Of a DNA stretch of 64,000 nucleotides, positions 16,414 to 27,400 are shown piece after piece; the first letter of the stretch is position 1; every line of letters starts with the position of its first letter. Position numbers and translations under genes: made by a program. Under the pieces are notes generated by a model. It was given only the letters and a program-made list of their open reading frames with translations, searched no databases and was not told the DNA's origin. The stretch is taken from NCBI GenBank assembly GCA_017304655.1, contig JAFKLY010000003.1:124001-188000 (forward strand), written 5' to 3'. The DNA comes from Sphingomonas sp. Its GTDB lineage: Bacteria; Pseudomonadota; Alphaproteobacteria; Sphingomonadales; Sphingomonadaceae.

Positions 16414-18942
16414 ATGGACTTCCAGGACTATCGAAACGGCGAGGCGAGCCCGGCTGCGGGCGCGCCCTCCTCGCGGACGTCGAGCGACCCGCGCGAGCAT
16501 CTGGTCGTCGTCGGCAACGGCATGGCCGGCTGCCGCGCCATCGAGGAGTTGCTGGCACGCGATGCGGGACGCTACCGGATCACGATTTTCGGCGCCGAAC
16601 CGCATGTGAACTACAATCGGATCATGCTTTCCCCGGTGCTCGCCGGCGAGAAGACGTTCGACGAAATCGTCATCAACGATCGGCAATGGTATGCCGACAA
16701 CGACATCGACTTAATCGTTGATGACCCGGTCGTGGCGATCGATCGCGACGGCAAGACGGTTACCAGCCGTGCCGGCCTCACCCTGCCCTATGACCGGCTG
16801 TTGATTGCCACGGGCTCCGATCCCTTCGTCATCCCCGTGCCCGGCAAGGACCTGCCCGGCGTCATCAGTTTCCGCGACATGAAGGATGTCGACACGATGC
16901 TCGCGGCCGCTGCGGATGGCGGCAGCGCAGTGGTGATCGGTGGCGGCCTCCTTGGCCTGGAAGCCGCGCACGGGCTCAGTCTGCGCGGCATGAAAGTTAC
17001 CGTCATCCACCTGATGTCCACCCTCATGGAACGTCAGCTCGATGAAGCGGCGGGATGGTTGCTCAAGACCGCGCTGGAATCGCGCGGACAGACCATCCTG
17101 ACCGGCGCCGATACGGCCGAAATCTACGGCGACGGGACGGTCGAAGGGGTCCGCCTCAAGGACGGACGCGATATTCCCGCCAGCCTCGTCGTCATGGCCG
17201 TCGGCATCCGCCCCGCGACAGGACTGGCCCGCGATGCCGGGCTGGACGTGGGCCGGGGCATCAAGGTCGACGATCACATGGTGACCAGCGACCCGCATGT
17301 GCTGGCGGTCGGCGAATGCGTCGAGCATGACGGCAATGTCTATGGCCTCGTCGCGCCGCTGTGGGACATGTGCCGCAGCCTCGCTGACGGGCTGACCGGG
17401 CGGACCAATCCCTATCGCGGCTCGGTGACGTCGACCAAGCTCAAGGTCTCGGGCATTGATGTGTTCTCGGCCGGCGATTTCTCCGGAAGCGGTACGGGCT
17501 GCGAAGACATCGTGCTGCGCGATGCCAGCCGGGGCATCTACAAGCGACTGATCCTGCAAGACGATCGCATCGTCGGCGCGGTGCTCTATGGCGATACCGC
17601 CGACGGCAACTGGTATTTCGACCTTCTCCGCAAGGGCGAGAATGTCGCGGATCTGCGCGATGGGCTCATCTTCGGCCAGGCGTTCGCTGCCGGTGGCGGT
17701 CAGGCGGACCCGAAAGCCGCCGTCGCGGCGCTCTCCGACGATGCCGAGATCTGCGGCTGCAATGGCGTCTCCAAGGGCCAGGTCGTCTCCTGCATCGCCA
17801 AGGGTGCGCACAGCCTCGACGCGGTACGCGCCGGCTGCAAGGCCTCGGCCAGTTGCGGCTCCTGCACCGGGCTGGTCGAAAACCTGCTCGCCCTGACCCT
17901 GGGCGACGACGTGCAGACCGGCCCCAAGACCATGTGCAAATGCACCAGCTTCACGCATGACGACGTGCGCAAGGCGATCGTGGAACGCGGCTTCAAGGAA
18001 ATGCCGCAGATCATGCAGGAAATGAGCTGGTCCACCCCGGATGGCTGCTCCTCCTGCCGTCCCGCGCTCAATTATTATCTGCTCTGCGCCTGGCCCGGCG
18101 AGTATCAGGATGACCAGCAGAGCCGCTTCGTCAACGAACGCCTGCACGCCAACATCCAGAAGGACGGCACTTACTCGGTCGTCCCACGCATGTGGGGCGG
18201 CCTCACCAATCCGCGCGAGCTGCGCGCGATCGCCGATGTCGTCGAGAAATATAACGCACCGATGGTCAAGGTGACCGGCGGCCAGCGGCTCGACATCTTT
18301 GGCATCAAGAAGGAAGACCTGCCCGCCGTCTGGGCCGACCTCAATGCCGCCGGCATGGTCTCGGGCCATGCCTATGGCAAGGCGCTGCGCACGGTGAAGA
18401 CCTGCGTGGGCAGCGAATGGTGCCGCTTCGGCACGCAGGATTCGACCGGCCTTGGCGTCAAGCTGGAACGGATGAGCTGGGGCTCCTGGATGCCTCACAA
18501 GTTCAAGATCGCCGTCTCCGGTTGCCCGCGCAATTGTGCCGAAGCGACCATCAAGGACTTCGGCGTCGTCTGCGTGGATTCCGGCTATGAGCTGCACATC
18601 GGCGGCAATGGCGGCATTCACCTGCGCGGCACGGACCTGCTCTGCAAGGTCGCCAGCGAGCAGGAAGCGCTCGATTACTGCGCCGCCTTCATCCAGCTCT
18701 ACCGGGAGGAAGCCCGTTATCTGGAGCGCACCGCCCCCTGGGTCGAGCGCGTCGGCGTCGACTATGTGAAGCGCCGCATCGTGGAGGACGAGGTGGGCCG
18801 CGAGGCACTGCGCTCGCGCTTCCTCTTCTCCCAGAGCTTCAGCCAGGACGATCCCTGGGCGCAGCGCGCCGGTGGCGCCGAGCGCGAGCAACATGCCCAC
18901 ATGGCGCAATTCAGACCCATCAGCGTGGAGGAAATGGCATGA
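16414..18942 (+). CDS. nirB: assimilatory nitrite reductase large subunit
   Basis: 842 residues. It reduces nitrite to ammonium with NAD(P)H. Domains in order: FAD/NAD(P) oxidoreductase (about 28-420, GNGMAG at 34-39, second dinucleotide motif VVIGGGLLGLEAAHGL), a BFD-like [2Fe-2S] domain with Cys447, Cys449, Cys481 and Cys484, then the ferredoxin-like and sirohaem/[4Fe-4S] domains. The sirohaem cluster ligands are Cys664, Cys670, Cys704 and Cys708 (TCVGSEWC, SGCPRNC). The start at 16414 follows TGGAG; the frame is open upstream but overlaps the leader terminator. The stop overlaps the nirD start by 4 bp. The N-terminal 27 residues (rich in Ser, Ala, Pro) before the FAD domain are an unusual extension. 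Confidence 0.96.
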   Translation: MDFQDYRNGEASPAAGAPSSRTSSDPREHLVVVGNGMAGCRAIEELLARDAGRYRITIFGAEPHVNYNRIMLSPVLAGEKTFDEIVINDRQWYADNDIDLIVDDPVVAIDRDGKTVTSRAGLTLPYDRLLIATGSDPFVIPVPGKDLPGVISFRDMKDVDTMLAAAADGGSAVVIGGGLLGLEAAHGLSLRGMKVTVIHLMSTLMERQLDEAAGWLLKTALESRGQTILTGADTAEIYGDGTVEGVRLKDGRDIPASLVVMAVGIRPATGLARDAGLDVGRGIKVDDHMVTSDPHVLAVGECVEHDGNVYGLVAPLWDMCRSLADGLTGRTNPYRGSVTSTKLKVSGIDVFSAGDFSGSGTGCEDIVLRDASRGIYKRLILQDDRIVGAVLYGDTADGNWYFDLLRKGENVADLRDGLIFGQAFAAGGGQADPKAAVAALSDDAEICGCNGVSKGQVVSCIAKGAHSLDAVRAGCKASASCGSCTGLVENLLALTLGDDVQTGPKTMCKCTSFTHDDVRKAIVERGFKEMPQIMQEMSWSTPDGCSSCRPALNYYLLCAWPGEYQDDQQSRFVNERLHANIQKDGTYSVVPRMWGGLTNPRELRAIADVVEKYNAPMVKVTGGQRLDIFGIKKEDLPAVWADLNAAGMVSGHAYGKALRTVKTCVGSEWCRFGTQDSTGLGVKLERMSWGSWMPHKFKIAVSGCPRNCAEATIKDFGVVCVDSGYELHIGGNGGIHLRGTDLLCKVASEQEALDYCAAFIQLYREEARYLERTAPWVERVGVDYVKRRIVEDEVGREALRSRFLFSQSFSQDDPWAQRAGGAEREQHAHMAQFRPISVEEMA

Positions 18943-19277
18943 TCGGCGAATGGCTCGACATCGGCTGGCTGAACGAGATCCCGGTCCGCGGCAGCCGCAC
19001 CGTTCCGGTTCAGGGTGGGGAGGAAATCGCCGTGTTCCGCACCAGCGACGACAAGCTGTTCGCGCTGGCTAATCGCTGCCCGCACAAGGGCGGCCCGCTC
19101 AGCCAGGGCATCATCCACGGCCACAGCGTCGCCTGCCCGCTGCACAACTGGACCATCGCCCTGGCGACTGGCGAAGCGCAGGGCGAGGACAAGGGCTGCA
19201 CGCCCACCATCCCGGTAAAGGTGGATGGCGGACGCGTGCTCATCTGCCGCGCCAGCGCGCTCAAAGCTGCAGCCTGA
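18939..19277 (+). CDS. nirD: nitrite reductase small subunit (Rieske-type)
   Basis: A 112-residue NirD. It has the Rieske [2Fe-2S] ligand pattern CPHKGGPL ... CPLHNW, with Cys-x-His and Cys-x2-His both present. Some NirD proteins have lost these ligands, so this one probably keeps a cluster. It pairs with NirB, and the ATG overlaps the nirB stop (ATGA), supporting coupled synthesis. It is followed 16 bp later by cobA. Confidence 0.94.
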   Translation: MIGEWLDIGWLNEIPVRGSRTVPVQGGEEIAVFRTSDDKLFALANRCPHKGGPLSQGIIHGHSVACPLHNWTIALATGEAQGEDKGCTPTIPVKVDGGRVLICRASALKAAA

Positions 19278-19293
19278 CCGGAGGGACATGCAG

Positions 19294-20103
19294 ATGGCGG
19301 AGAACTTCCTGCCCGGAACGGTCTGGTTGGTGGGCGCTGGTCCTGGAGATCCCGATCTGCTGACGCGCAAGGCCGAGCGACTGCTGCGTCAGGCCGATAT
19401 CGTCTTCTATGACGCTTTGGTCGGCAAGGGCATTCTTGATCTGGCGCCGCAGGCCGAACGGGTGAGCGTCGGCAAGCGCTCGGGCCAACACAGCAAGGAT
19501 CAGGGCACGATCGACGGGCTGATCGTCGAGGCAGCGCTCGCCGGCCATCGCGTCCTGCGGCTCAAGGGCGGCGACCCGTCCGTCTTCGGTCGCGCGACCG
19601 AGGAACTGGCCGCCTGCGCGGCGCATGGCGTTCCCGTCCAGATCTGCCCCGGCATCACGGCGGCCAGCGCGGCAGCCGCAAGCGGCCTTGCGTCGCTCAC
19701 GCTGCGTGCCGCCGCCCGTCAGCTCGTCTTCCTCACCGCCCATGTCCGGGGCAACGAACCGCTGGATCTCGACTGGCAGCGACTTGCCGGCGCCGAAGCG
19801 ACCCTTGCCATCTATATGGGCCGTGCCGCTGCGCCGATGATCGCACGCAACCTGATCGCAGCGGGCCGCGACCCGGCGACCCCCGTCATGGTCGCAGTCA
19901 ACGTCTCGCGCCCCGATGAGCGCCTGCTGCGTGGCCGGCTCGATGCCCTCGCTTTCCTCGTGCGGACGATCGGTCAGGATGATCCGACGCTGCTGCTGGT
20001 CGGCGAGGCCGTAGCCGGAACGCGCAATGGCGATGGCGCGCCTCGCCGGGCCAGGGCACGTCGCGCACCAGCGCAGACCGCTGCATCGCAGGATCGGGCC
20101 TGA
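19294..20103 (+). CDS. cobA: uroporphyrinogen-III C-methyltransferase
   Basis: 269 residues. This SAM-dependent enzyme methylates uroporphyrinogen III twice to precorrin-2, needed for sirohaem in NirB. The SAM-binding loop [12 protein letters not shown] and the signature [17 protein letters not shown] are intact. Two ATGs are possible: GGAGG at 19280 is 9 nt from the ATG at 19294 but only 3 nt from the one at 19288, so 19294 is preferred. The last 30 residues are Arg/Ala-rich and look disordered. It is a lone methyltransferase domain, without the CysG dehydrogenase/ferrochelatase part, so precorrin-2 oxidation and iron insertion must be done by a protein encoded elsewhere. Confidence 0.92.
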   Translation: MAENFLPGTVWLVGAGPGDPDLLTRKAERLLRQADIVFYDALVGKGILDLAPQAERVSVGKRSGQHSKDQGTIDGLIVEAALAGHRVLRLKGGDPSVFGRATEELAACAAHGVPVQICPGITAASAAAASGLASLTLRAAARQLVFLTAHVRGNEPLDLDWQRLAGAEATLAIYMGRAAAPMIARNLIAAGRDPATPVMVAVNVSRPDERLLRGRLDALAFLVRTIGQDDPTLLLVGEAVAGTRNGDGAPRRARARRAPAQTAASQDRA

Positions 20104-20117
20104 CGGGACGCGCGCGC

Positions 20118-23100
20118 ATGACAGCCGCCAGCCCCAACCGGACCGTCAAGAGCGCCTGCCCCTATTGCGGCGTCGGCTGCGGTATCGTCATGGACGTCGC
20201 CGACGGGAAGATCGTCAAGGTGTCAGGCGACAAGTCGCATCCCTCGAACTTCGGCCGCCTGTGCACCAAGGGCAGCACGTGCCATGTTCCGGTCACCGCT
20301 CCCGGCCGCGCGGACAAGGCCTATGCGCGCCTTTCGGACAAGCGGGATCAGGGCCCGATCCCCATGGCGGAAGCGATTACCCGCACCGCACAGGGCCTGC
20401 GCGCCATCATCGACCGGGACGGCCCGGATGCCGTCTCGCTCTACGTGTCCGGGCAGATGTCGCTGGAAGCGCAATATCTCGCCAACAAGCTGTGCAAAGG
20501 CTTCATCGGCACCAACAATATCGAGAGCAATTCGCGCCTGTGCATGGCCAGCGCCGCCAGCGGCTACAAGCTGTCGCTCGGCGCGGATGGACCGCCCGGC
20601 TCCTATGAGGACTTCGACAAGGCGGACCTGTTCTTCGTCATCGGTGCCAACATGGCCGACTGTCACCCGATCCTGTTCCTGCGCATGATGGACCGGGTGA
20701 AGGCGGGCGCGAAGCTGATCGTTGTCGATCCGCGCCGCACCGCCACGGCGGACAAGGCAGACCTCTACCTGCCGATCAAACCCGGCACCGATCTCGCCTT
20801 GCTCAACGGCCTGCTCTACCTCCTCGTAGCAGCGGGGAACACAGATCCCGCATTCATCGCAGCCCACACCGAAGGGTGGGATGCGATACCGGCCTTCCTT
20901 GCTGACTATCCGCCGGACCGGGTCGCGCAGATCACGGGGATCGGCGAGGCAGATCTGCAGGAAGCGGCACGGCTCATCGGCGAAGCCGGCGACTGGATGA
21001 GCTGCTGGACGATGGGCCTCAACCAGAGCACCCACGGCACCTGGAACACCAATGCCATCTGCAACCTGCATCTGGCGACCGGCGCGATCTGCCGGCCAGG
21101 CAGCGGCCCCTTCTCGCTCACCGGCCAGCCCAATGCGATGGGCGGGCGCGAGATGGGCTATATGGGGCCGGGCCTGCCGGGGCAGCGAGCAACGCCGAGC
21201 GAGGCTGACCGGGCGTTCGTGGAAGCCGCCTGGGGCGTTGCGCCCGGAACGCTGCGGGTCGAGGCGGGCGCCGGAACGATCGGCCTGTTCGAGGGGATGT
21301 CCACCGGCACTATCAAGGCCTGCTGGATCATTTGCACCAATCCCGTTGCGAGCGTGGCGAACCGCAAGACGGTGATCGCCGGGCTGGAAGTGGCGGAACT
21401 GGTCATCACCCAGGATGCCTTCCTCGACACGGAAACCAATCGCTACGCCGACATCATCCTGCCGGGCGCGCTCTGGGCGGAAGCCGATGGCGTGCTGATC
21501 AACTCCGAGCGAACCCTCACGCTTACGCAAAAGGCCGTCGATCCGCCCGGTGACGCCATGGCGGACTGGGAGATCATCGCCCGCGTCGCTTGCGAGATGG
21601 GCTATGCCGACGCCTTCACTTACGCTTCGGCCGCCGACGTCTTCGAGGAAATCCGCCAGTTCTGGAACCCGAAGACGGGCTATGACATTCGCGGAGCAAG
21701 TCACGCCCGGTTGCGCAAGGCGCCGATCCAGTGGCCCTGCGGACCCTACGACACCCAGCATCGCAACCCCATTCGCTATCTCAACGATGGCGTCAGCCAG
21801 ATGCTGCACATGAATGACGATGGCCAGCCGGCGCCGATCGCCTTCCCGACCGCGAGCGGCAAAGCCGTTTTCCTTGCCCGGCCGCACATCGACCCGGCCG
21901 AGATGCCCGACGCTGATTTTCCCATGATCCTCAACACCGGGCGCCTGCAGCACCAGTGGCACACGCTGACCAAGACGGCCACGGTGCCAGCGCTCAACAA
22001 GCTCAATCCCGGCCCCTTCCTGGAGCTTCATCGCGACGACGCAGCCGCGCTCGGCATCGGCGAGCGGGATCAGGTCGAGCTTCGCTCCCGTCGCGGTCGC
22101 GCTGTCCTGCCGGCCGTCATTACCGAGCGGGTGCAGCCGGGCCAGTGCTTCGTGCCATTTCACTGGAATGACGTCTTCGGAGACAATCTTGCGATCAACG
22201 CCCTCACCAGCGATGCGGTCGATCCGATCTCCATGCAGCCTGAACTGAAGTGCGCGGCCGTGGCGCTCACCCGACTGTCCGGCCCGGTTGTGGAAGCGGC
22301 AGAGCCTTCCACCTGCGATGACGTCTTGCCGTCGCTGCCCGGCTTCGTGCCGATATCCGCGCCTTGCGCTGCCCATTTTCGTGCCGCGATCGAAACCTTT
22401 GCTCATGCGATGGGCCTGCAGGCGGGGCAGGAACCGCTGCTCTCGGACGACGAGCGCGCGTATCTGGATGGATTTTCGGCCGCGCTGCGCACGTCCGACG
22501 CGCAGCAGGCGTTGGGCATACCCGTGCTGCCAGTCGACGCGCCGATCACGCCGCACCGGCGGCACTATGTGAACGGTCTGCTGGCCGGCCTCTTCTCCCG
22601 GCAACCGCTCCCAACCGCCCCTGCGTCTTCGCAGGCCGAGATACTGGTCATCTGGGCGTCGCAAACCGGCAAGGCCGAGGGACTGGCCGAGCAATGCGCC
22701 CGGCAGCTGGAAACACAGGCCCACCGCGTCCGGCTCCTGTCGATGGACGCGGCGAAGCCGGCCGACCTTGCCAAGGGCGGCCGTGCGCTGTTCATTGCGA
22801 GCACCTTTGGCGATGGCGATGCGCCGGACAATGCCGGAAGTTTCTGGTCAGTCCTCTCCGGTGAGGCGGCTGCACGGCTGGACGGGCTGCGTTACTCGGT
22901 CCTTGCGTTGGGCGATTCCAGCTACGACGCGTTCTGCGGCTTCGGCCGCAAGCTCGACTGCCGGCTGGAAGAGCTGGGCGCGACGCGCCTCGCCGCGCGC
23001 GTGGACTGCGAGCCCGATTTTGAGGAGGACGCCGCAGCCTGGCTCAGCGACGTGATCGCCGCACTGGGCACAGAGGCGCAACCGGTAGCGACAGCACTGG

Positions 23101-24302
23101 CGCCCCCCATGGCAGGGAAAATCGCGGCCAACGGACAAATCGTCCTGACGTCCGCCTTGCCGAAAACATCTCCGCTTGCCGCCCCGCGCGATCGCAAGGA
23201 ACCGGTCCGCGCGCCGCTCTCGCGCAACCTGTTGCTCAGCGGCGCCGGCGCACAGAAGGAAGTCCGCCAGTTCGGCTTCGACATTCAGGGCCGAAACCTT
23301 GCCTATCGCGCCGGCGACTCGCTCGGTGTCTGGCCGGTCAACTCTCCCTCGCTCGCCGGGGAGATCCTTGGCCTGCTCGATCTGTCGGCGGACGCGCCTG
23401 TCAGCGTGAAAAATGTCGGTGAGGTGTCGCTGGTCGATGCGCTCATCCATCACTGGGACATCACCCGCATCACGCGCAACATATTGGAGCTGATCGCGGA
23501 TCGTCAGCCGGATGCTCCCTTCGCGCCTTTGCTCGATCCTGCGCACAAGCCGGCGCTCAACCAGTGGCTGTGGGGCCGGCAGATTGCCGATGTCCTGCAT
23601 GAAACCGGTGCACGGCTGAGCCCGCGCGACCTCATGACGGTGATGCGTCCGCTCCAGCCGCGCTATTATTCCATTGCGTCCAGCCCGCACGCCCAGCCGG
23701 ACGAGATACAACTGACGGTTTCGGTCGTCCGTTACGCCTGCGATGGTCGCGACCGCAGCGGCTTGTGTTCCGGCTTCCTCGCCGACCGGAGCGACGACAC
23801 AGACGTCGGCCTGTTCCTCCAGCCTTCCGCCCACTTTCACCCGCCTGCAGACCTTGCCCGCGCCACGATCATGATCGGGCCGGGTACCGGCATCGCACCG
23901 TTTCGCGGGTTCCTGCACGATCGTCAGGCAACCGGCGCGACCGGCGCGAACTGGCTCTTCTTCGGGGAACAGCATCAGGCGACAGATTTCTATTATCGCG
24001 ACGAGATCGAGACCTGGCGGCGCAGCGGTCACCTGGATCGGCTCAGCCTGGCCTTCTCCCGCGATCAGGCCGACAAGATCTATGTGCAACATCGCATGAT
24101 CGAGGAAGGTGCGGAGCTCTGGCGCTGGATCGACAATGGCGCCCATCTCTATGTCTGCGGCGATGCCAGCCGCATGGCGCGGGATGTGGATGCGGCCCTC
24201 AAGCGCATCGTCGCCACCCAGGGCGGCATGAGTGCGGATCTGGCCGAGGACTATGTCGCCCAGATGCAGCAGGACCGGCGCTATGTCCGCGATGTCTACT
24301 GA
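20118..24302 (+). CDS. assimilatory nitrate reductase fused to a CysJ-like diflavin reductase
   Basis: 1394 residues in one uninterrupted frame. The N-terminal part (about 1-730) is a molybdenum bis-MGD nitrate reductase with a [4Fe-4S] cluster site Cys14-x2-Cys17-x3-Cys21-x27-Cys49 and the usual cofactor motifs ([38 protein letters not shown]). After a linker with no clear match comes a flavodoxin-like FMN domain (about 842-980, [29 protein letters not shown]), an FAD-binding domain (about 1030-1240, RYYSIASSP at 1182) and a NAD(P)H domain ([12 protein letters not shown] from 1254; ending RYVRDVY). The C-terminal half is organised like sulfite reductase CysJ. I infer electron flow NADPH-FAD-FMN-[4Fe-4S]-Mo, making a separate NasB unnecessary. 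It is the last gene of nirB-nirD-cobA-nasC. Such fusions are annotated in some proteobacteria. Confidence 0.93.
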   Translation: MTAASPNRTVKSACPYCGVGCGIVMDVADGKIVKVSGDKSHPSNFGRLCTKGSTCHVPVTAPGRADKAYARLSDKRDQGPIPMAEAITRTAQGLRAIIDRDGPDAVSLYVSGQMSLEAQYLANKLCKGFIGTNNIESNSRLCMASAASGYKLSLGADGPPGSYEDFDKADLFFVIGANMADCHPILFLRMMDRVKAGAKLIVVDPRRTATADKADLYLPIKPGTDLALLNGLLYLLVAAGNTDPAFIAAHTEGWDAIPAFLADYPPDRVAQITGIGEADLQEAARLIGEAGDWMSCWTMGLNQSTHGTWNTNAICNLHLATGAICRPGSGPFSLTGQPNAMGGREMGYMGPGLPGQRATPSEADRAFVEAAWGVAPGTLRVEAGAGTIGLFEGMSTGTIKACWIICTNPVASVANRKTVIAGLEVAELVITQDAFLDTETNRYADIILPGALWAEADGVLINSERTLTLTQKAVDPPGDAMADWEIIARVACEMGYADAFTYASAADVFEEIRQFWNPKTGYDIRGASHARLRKAPIQWPCGPYDTQHRNPIRYLNDGVSQMLHMNDDGQPAPIAFPTASGKAVFLARPHIDPAEMPDADFPMILNTGRLQHQWHTLTKTATVPALNKLNPGPFLELHRDDAAALGIGERDQVELRSRRGRAVLPAVITERVQPGQCFVPFHWNDVFGDNLAINALTSDAVDPISMQPELKCAAVALTRLSGPVVEAAEPSTCDDVLPSLPGFVPISAPCAAHFRAAIETFAHAMGLQAGQEPLLSDDERAYLDGFSAALRTSDAQQALGIPVLPVDAPITPHRRHYVNGLLAGLFSRQPLPTAPASSQAEILVIWASQTGKAEGLAEQCARQLETQAHRVRLLSMDAAKPADLAKGGRALFIASTFGDGDAPDNAGSFWSVLSGEAAARLDGLRYSVLALGDSSYDAFCGFGRKLDCRLEELGATRLAARVDCEPDFEEDAAAWLSDVIAALGTEAQPVATALAPPMAGKIAANGQIVLTSALPKTSPLAAPRDRKEPVRAPLSRNLLLSGAGAQKEVRQFGFDIQGRNLAYRAGDSLGVWPVNSPSLAGEILGLLDLSADAPVSVKNVGEVSLVDALIHHWDITRITRNILELIADRQPDAPFAPLLDPAHKPALNQWLWGRQIADVLHETGARLSPRDLMTVMRPLQPRYYSIASSPHAQPDEIQLTVSVVRYACDGRDRSGLCSGFLADRSDDTDVGLFLQPSAHFHPPADLARATIMIGPGTGIAPFRGFLHDRQATGATGANWLFFGEQHQATDFYYRDEIETWRRSGHLDRLSLAFSRDQADKIYVQHRMIEEGAELWRWIDNGAHLYVCGDASRMARDVDAALKRIVATQGGMSADLAEDYVAQMQQDRRYVRDVY

Positions 24303-24441
24303 GACGCGGCTCTGATCATCCCGTTTACGCACGGTCGCCGCTCTGGCGATCCGTCTTATTTCACGGCATACAGAACGCGGCGCTGAAAGTCCCGGACGCT
24401 CAGGTCTCACTGCCCGGCGCCAGATCGCGTGATTTTCCGCA

Positions 24442-27400
24442 ATGACCGACGTTGCCCCTATGCCGGCCCCGTTCGCCGCTTTCGCCCCGCCCGTCCGCGC
24501 GCCATCCGCTTTGCGCCGCGCGATCACGGCGGCCTGTCGCCTGCCCGAAGCGGATTGTCTGGCCCGTCTGCTGCCCGAGGCCACCCTGACAGTGCCGATG
24601 CGCGCGGCGGTTGAGGAGACCGCCCGCGCGCTGATCTCTCAGCTCCGAGCCGCCCGCAAGGGCAGCGGCGTGGAAGGGCTGGTGCAGGAATATGCGCTCT
24701 CCAGCCATGAAGGCGTGGCGCTAATGTGTCTCGCCGAAGCGCTGCTGCGCATCCCGGACACAGCGACCCGCGACGCGCTGATCCGCGACAAGATCGCTCC
24801 CGGTGACTGGGCCTCGCATCTGGGCGGCGGGCGCTCGCTTTTTGTGAACGCCGCGACCTGGGGGCTCGTCGTCACGGGCAAGCTCGTGGACCCCGTGAAT
24901 GACGGCGGCCTTGGCGCCGCCCTCACCCGACTGATCGCGCGCGCGGGCGAACCGGTCGTGAGGCGCGGCGTGGACATCGCCATGCGGATGATGGGCGAGC
25001 AGTTCGTCACCGGCGAAACGATCGAGGAAGCGCTGGAGCGCACCCGCGCGCTGGAAGCGAAGGGCTTCACCTACAGTTTCGACATGTTGGGGGAAGCGGC
25101 TGCGACCGCGCAGGACGCCGAGCGCTATCTGCGCGCCTATGAGGCCGCGATCCATGCGATCGGCCAGGCATCTGCCGGACGCGGCGTCTATGCCGGCAAT
25201 GGCATCTCCATCAAACTCTCGGCGCTGCACCCGCGCTATTCCCGCACGCAGGCCGATCGGGTGATGGCAGAGCTGCTGCCGCGCGTGACGGCCCTCGCCG
25301 CGCTGGCCCGGTCCTACGACATCGGCCTCAACATCGACGCGGAAGAGGCCGACCGCCTCGAGCTCTCGCTCGATCTGCTGGAAAGCCTCGCCCTCGACCC
25401 CGCGCTTGCCGGCTGGAACGGCCTCGGCTTCGTCGTGCAGGCCTATGGCAAGCGCTGCCCCTTCGTCATCGACTGGATTGTCGATCTCGCCCGGCGGTCC
25501 GGCCACCGGATCATGGTCCGCCTCGTCAAGGGTGCTTACTGGGATGCGGAGATCAAGCGCGCCCAGGTCGATGGCCTGGCCGACTTCCCGGTCTATACGC
25601 GCAAGGTCCATACGGATGTCGCCTACATCGCGTGCGCCACGCGCCTCCTTGCTGCTAAGGACGCAGTCTTTCCGCAATTTGCAACGCATAATGCTCAGTC
25701 GCTCGCGACCATCCATTGCCTTGCCGGGCCGGACTTCACGCCGGGCGACTATGAGTATCAGTGCCTGCACGGGATGGGCGAACAGCTCTACCAGCAAGTG
25801 GTTGGCCGACAGGGGCTTGACCGCCCCTGTCGCATCTATGCGCCGGTCGGCACGCATGAGACACTGCTGGCCTATCTCGTCCGCCGCTTGCTGGAAAACG
25901 GCGCCAATTCGAGCTTCGTCCATCGGATCGGCGACCTGACCGTCCCCATCGACGCCTTGGTTGCCGACCCGGCAGAGCAGGTTCGGGCCATGCCGCAGCC
26001 CGGAGCCCCCCATGACCAGATCGCTCTGCCGGCAGACATCCTGCCCGATCGGCGCAATTCAGCCGGGCTCGACCTCAGCGATGAAAGCCAGCTCGCCAAC
26101 CTGACGCACGCGCTACGGGAAAGCGCCGCGACCATCTGGACGGCCGTACCGCCCAGCGGTCGAGGAGAAACGCGCGCTGTCGTCAATCCCGCCGACCATC
26201 GCGATCCCGTCGGCACGGTGACCGAAACAGCGATGGACGAGATCGACCGCCTCGTCGCCAGCGCTGTCCAATCGACCTGGGCCGCCATGACGGTCACCAA
26301 CCGTGCCGCCATTCTCGAGCGCGCCGCCGACGCGCTTCAGGCACGCATGCCTGTCCTCATCGGCCTGCTCATCCGGGAGGCGGGTAAATCGACCGCCAAT
26401 GCCGTGGCCGAAGTGCGCGAGGCGATCGATTTCCTGCGCTACTACGCCGTTCAGGCGCGCAGCACGCTGGGCGGGGCGCGACCGCTCGGCCCGGTCGTGT
26501 GTATCTCCCCCTGGAACTTTCCGCTCGCCATCTTCACCGGACAGGTCGCCGCCGCGCTGGCAGCGGGCAATCCCGTCCTCGCCAAGCCGGCGGAGGAAAC
26601 ACCGCTGATTGCGGCACAGGCCGTCCATATCCTCCACGAAGCTGGCGTACCGCCCGACGCGCTCCAGCTTGTTCCGGGTGATGGAGCGATTGGCGCCGCG
26701 CTGGTGTGCGCTTCGCAGGTCGCCGCCGTTCTCTTCACCGGGTCGACGGAGGTAGCCCGCCTCATCCAGGCCCAGCTGGCGACGCGCCTGTCGCGTGCAG
26801 GCAAGGCCATTCCGCTCATCGCCGAAACGGGCGGGCAGAACGCCATGATCGTCGATTCCTCCGCCTTGCCGGAGCAAGTGGTGGCCGATGTCTTGACGTC
26901 AGCCTTCGATAGCACCGGACAGCGCTGCTCGGCCCTGCGTATCCTCTGCCTTCAGGACGACATCGCCGATCGGACACTGACCATGCTCAAGGGCGCGATG
27001 GCCGAGTTGCGTATCGGCCGGACGGACAGGCTGGCTATCGACATCGGCCCTGTCATCACGGACGAAGCCAGACGCGGGATCGAAAGCCATATCGCGGCGA
27101 TGCGGACCAAAGGCCGGACTGTGACGCAGCTTCCACTGCCCGCCGACGCAATCCACGGCACCTTCGTGCCACCGACGATCATCGAGCTGGACAGCATCGC
27201 CGAGCTAAGTCGCGAAGTGTTTGGTCCGGTGCTTCATGTCGTTCGCTACGCGCGCGCCGAACTCGACCACCTCATCGGCGCGATCAATGCCACCGGCTAC
27301 GGCCTCACTTTCGGCCTGCATACCCGCCTTGAGGAAACCATCGCGCATGTGACGAGCCGGGTGCGGGCCGGCAATCATTATATCAACCGCAACATCATCG

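Noticed and set aside
16711..18909. 732-codon open frame antisense to nirB
   Set aside because: It is a shadow frame of a GC-rich gene; nirB has all its cofactor motifs on the plus strand. Similar long shadows lie opposite the nitrate reductase, recJ and the GGDEF-EAL gene.
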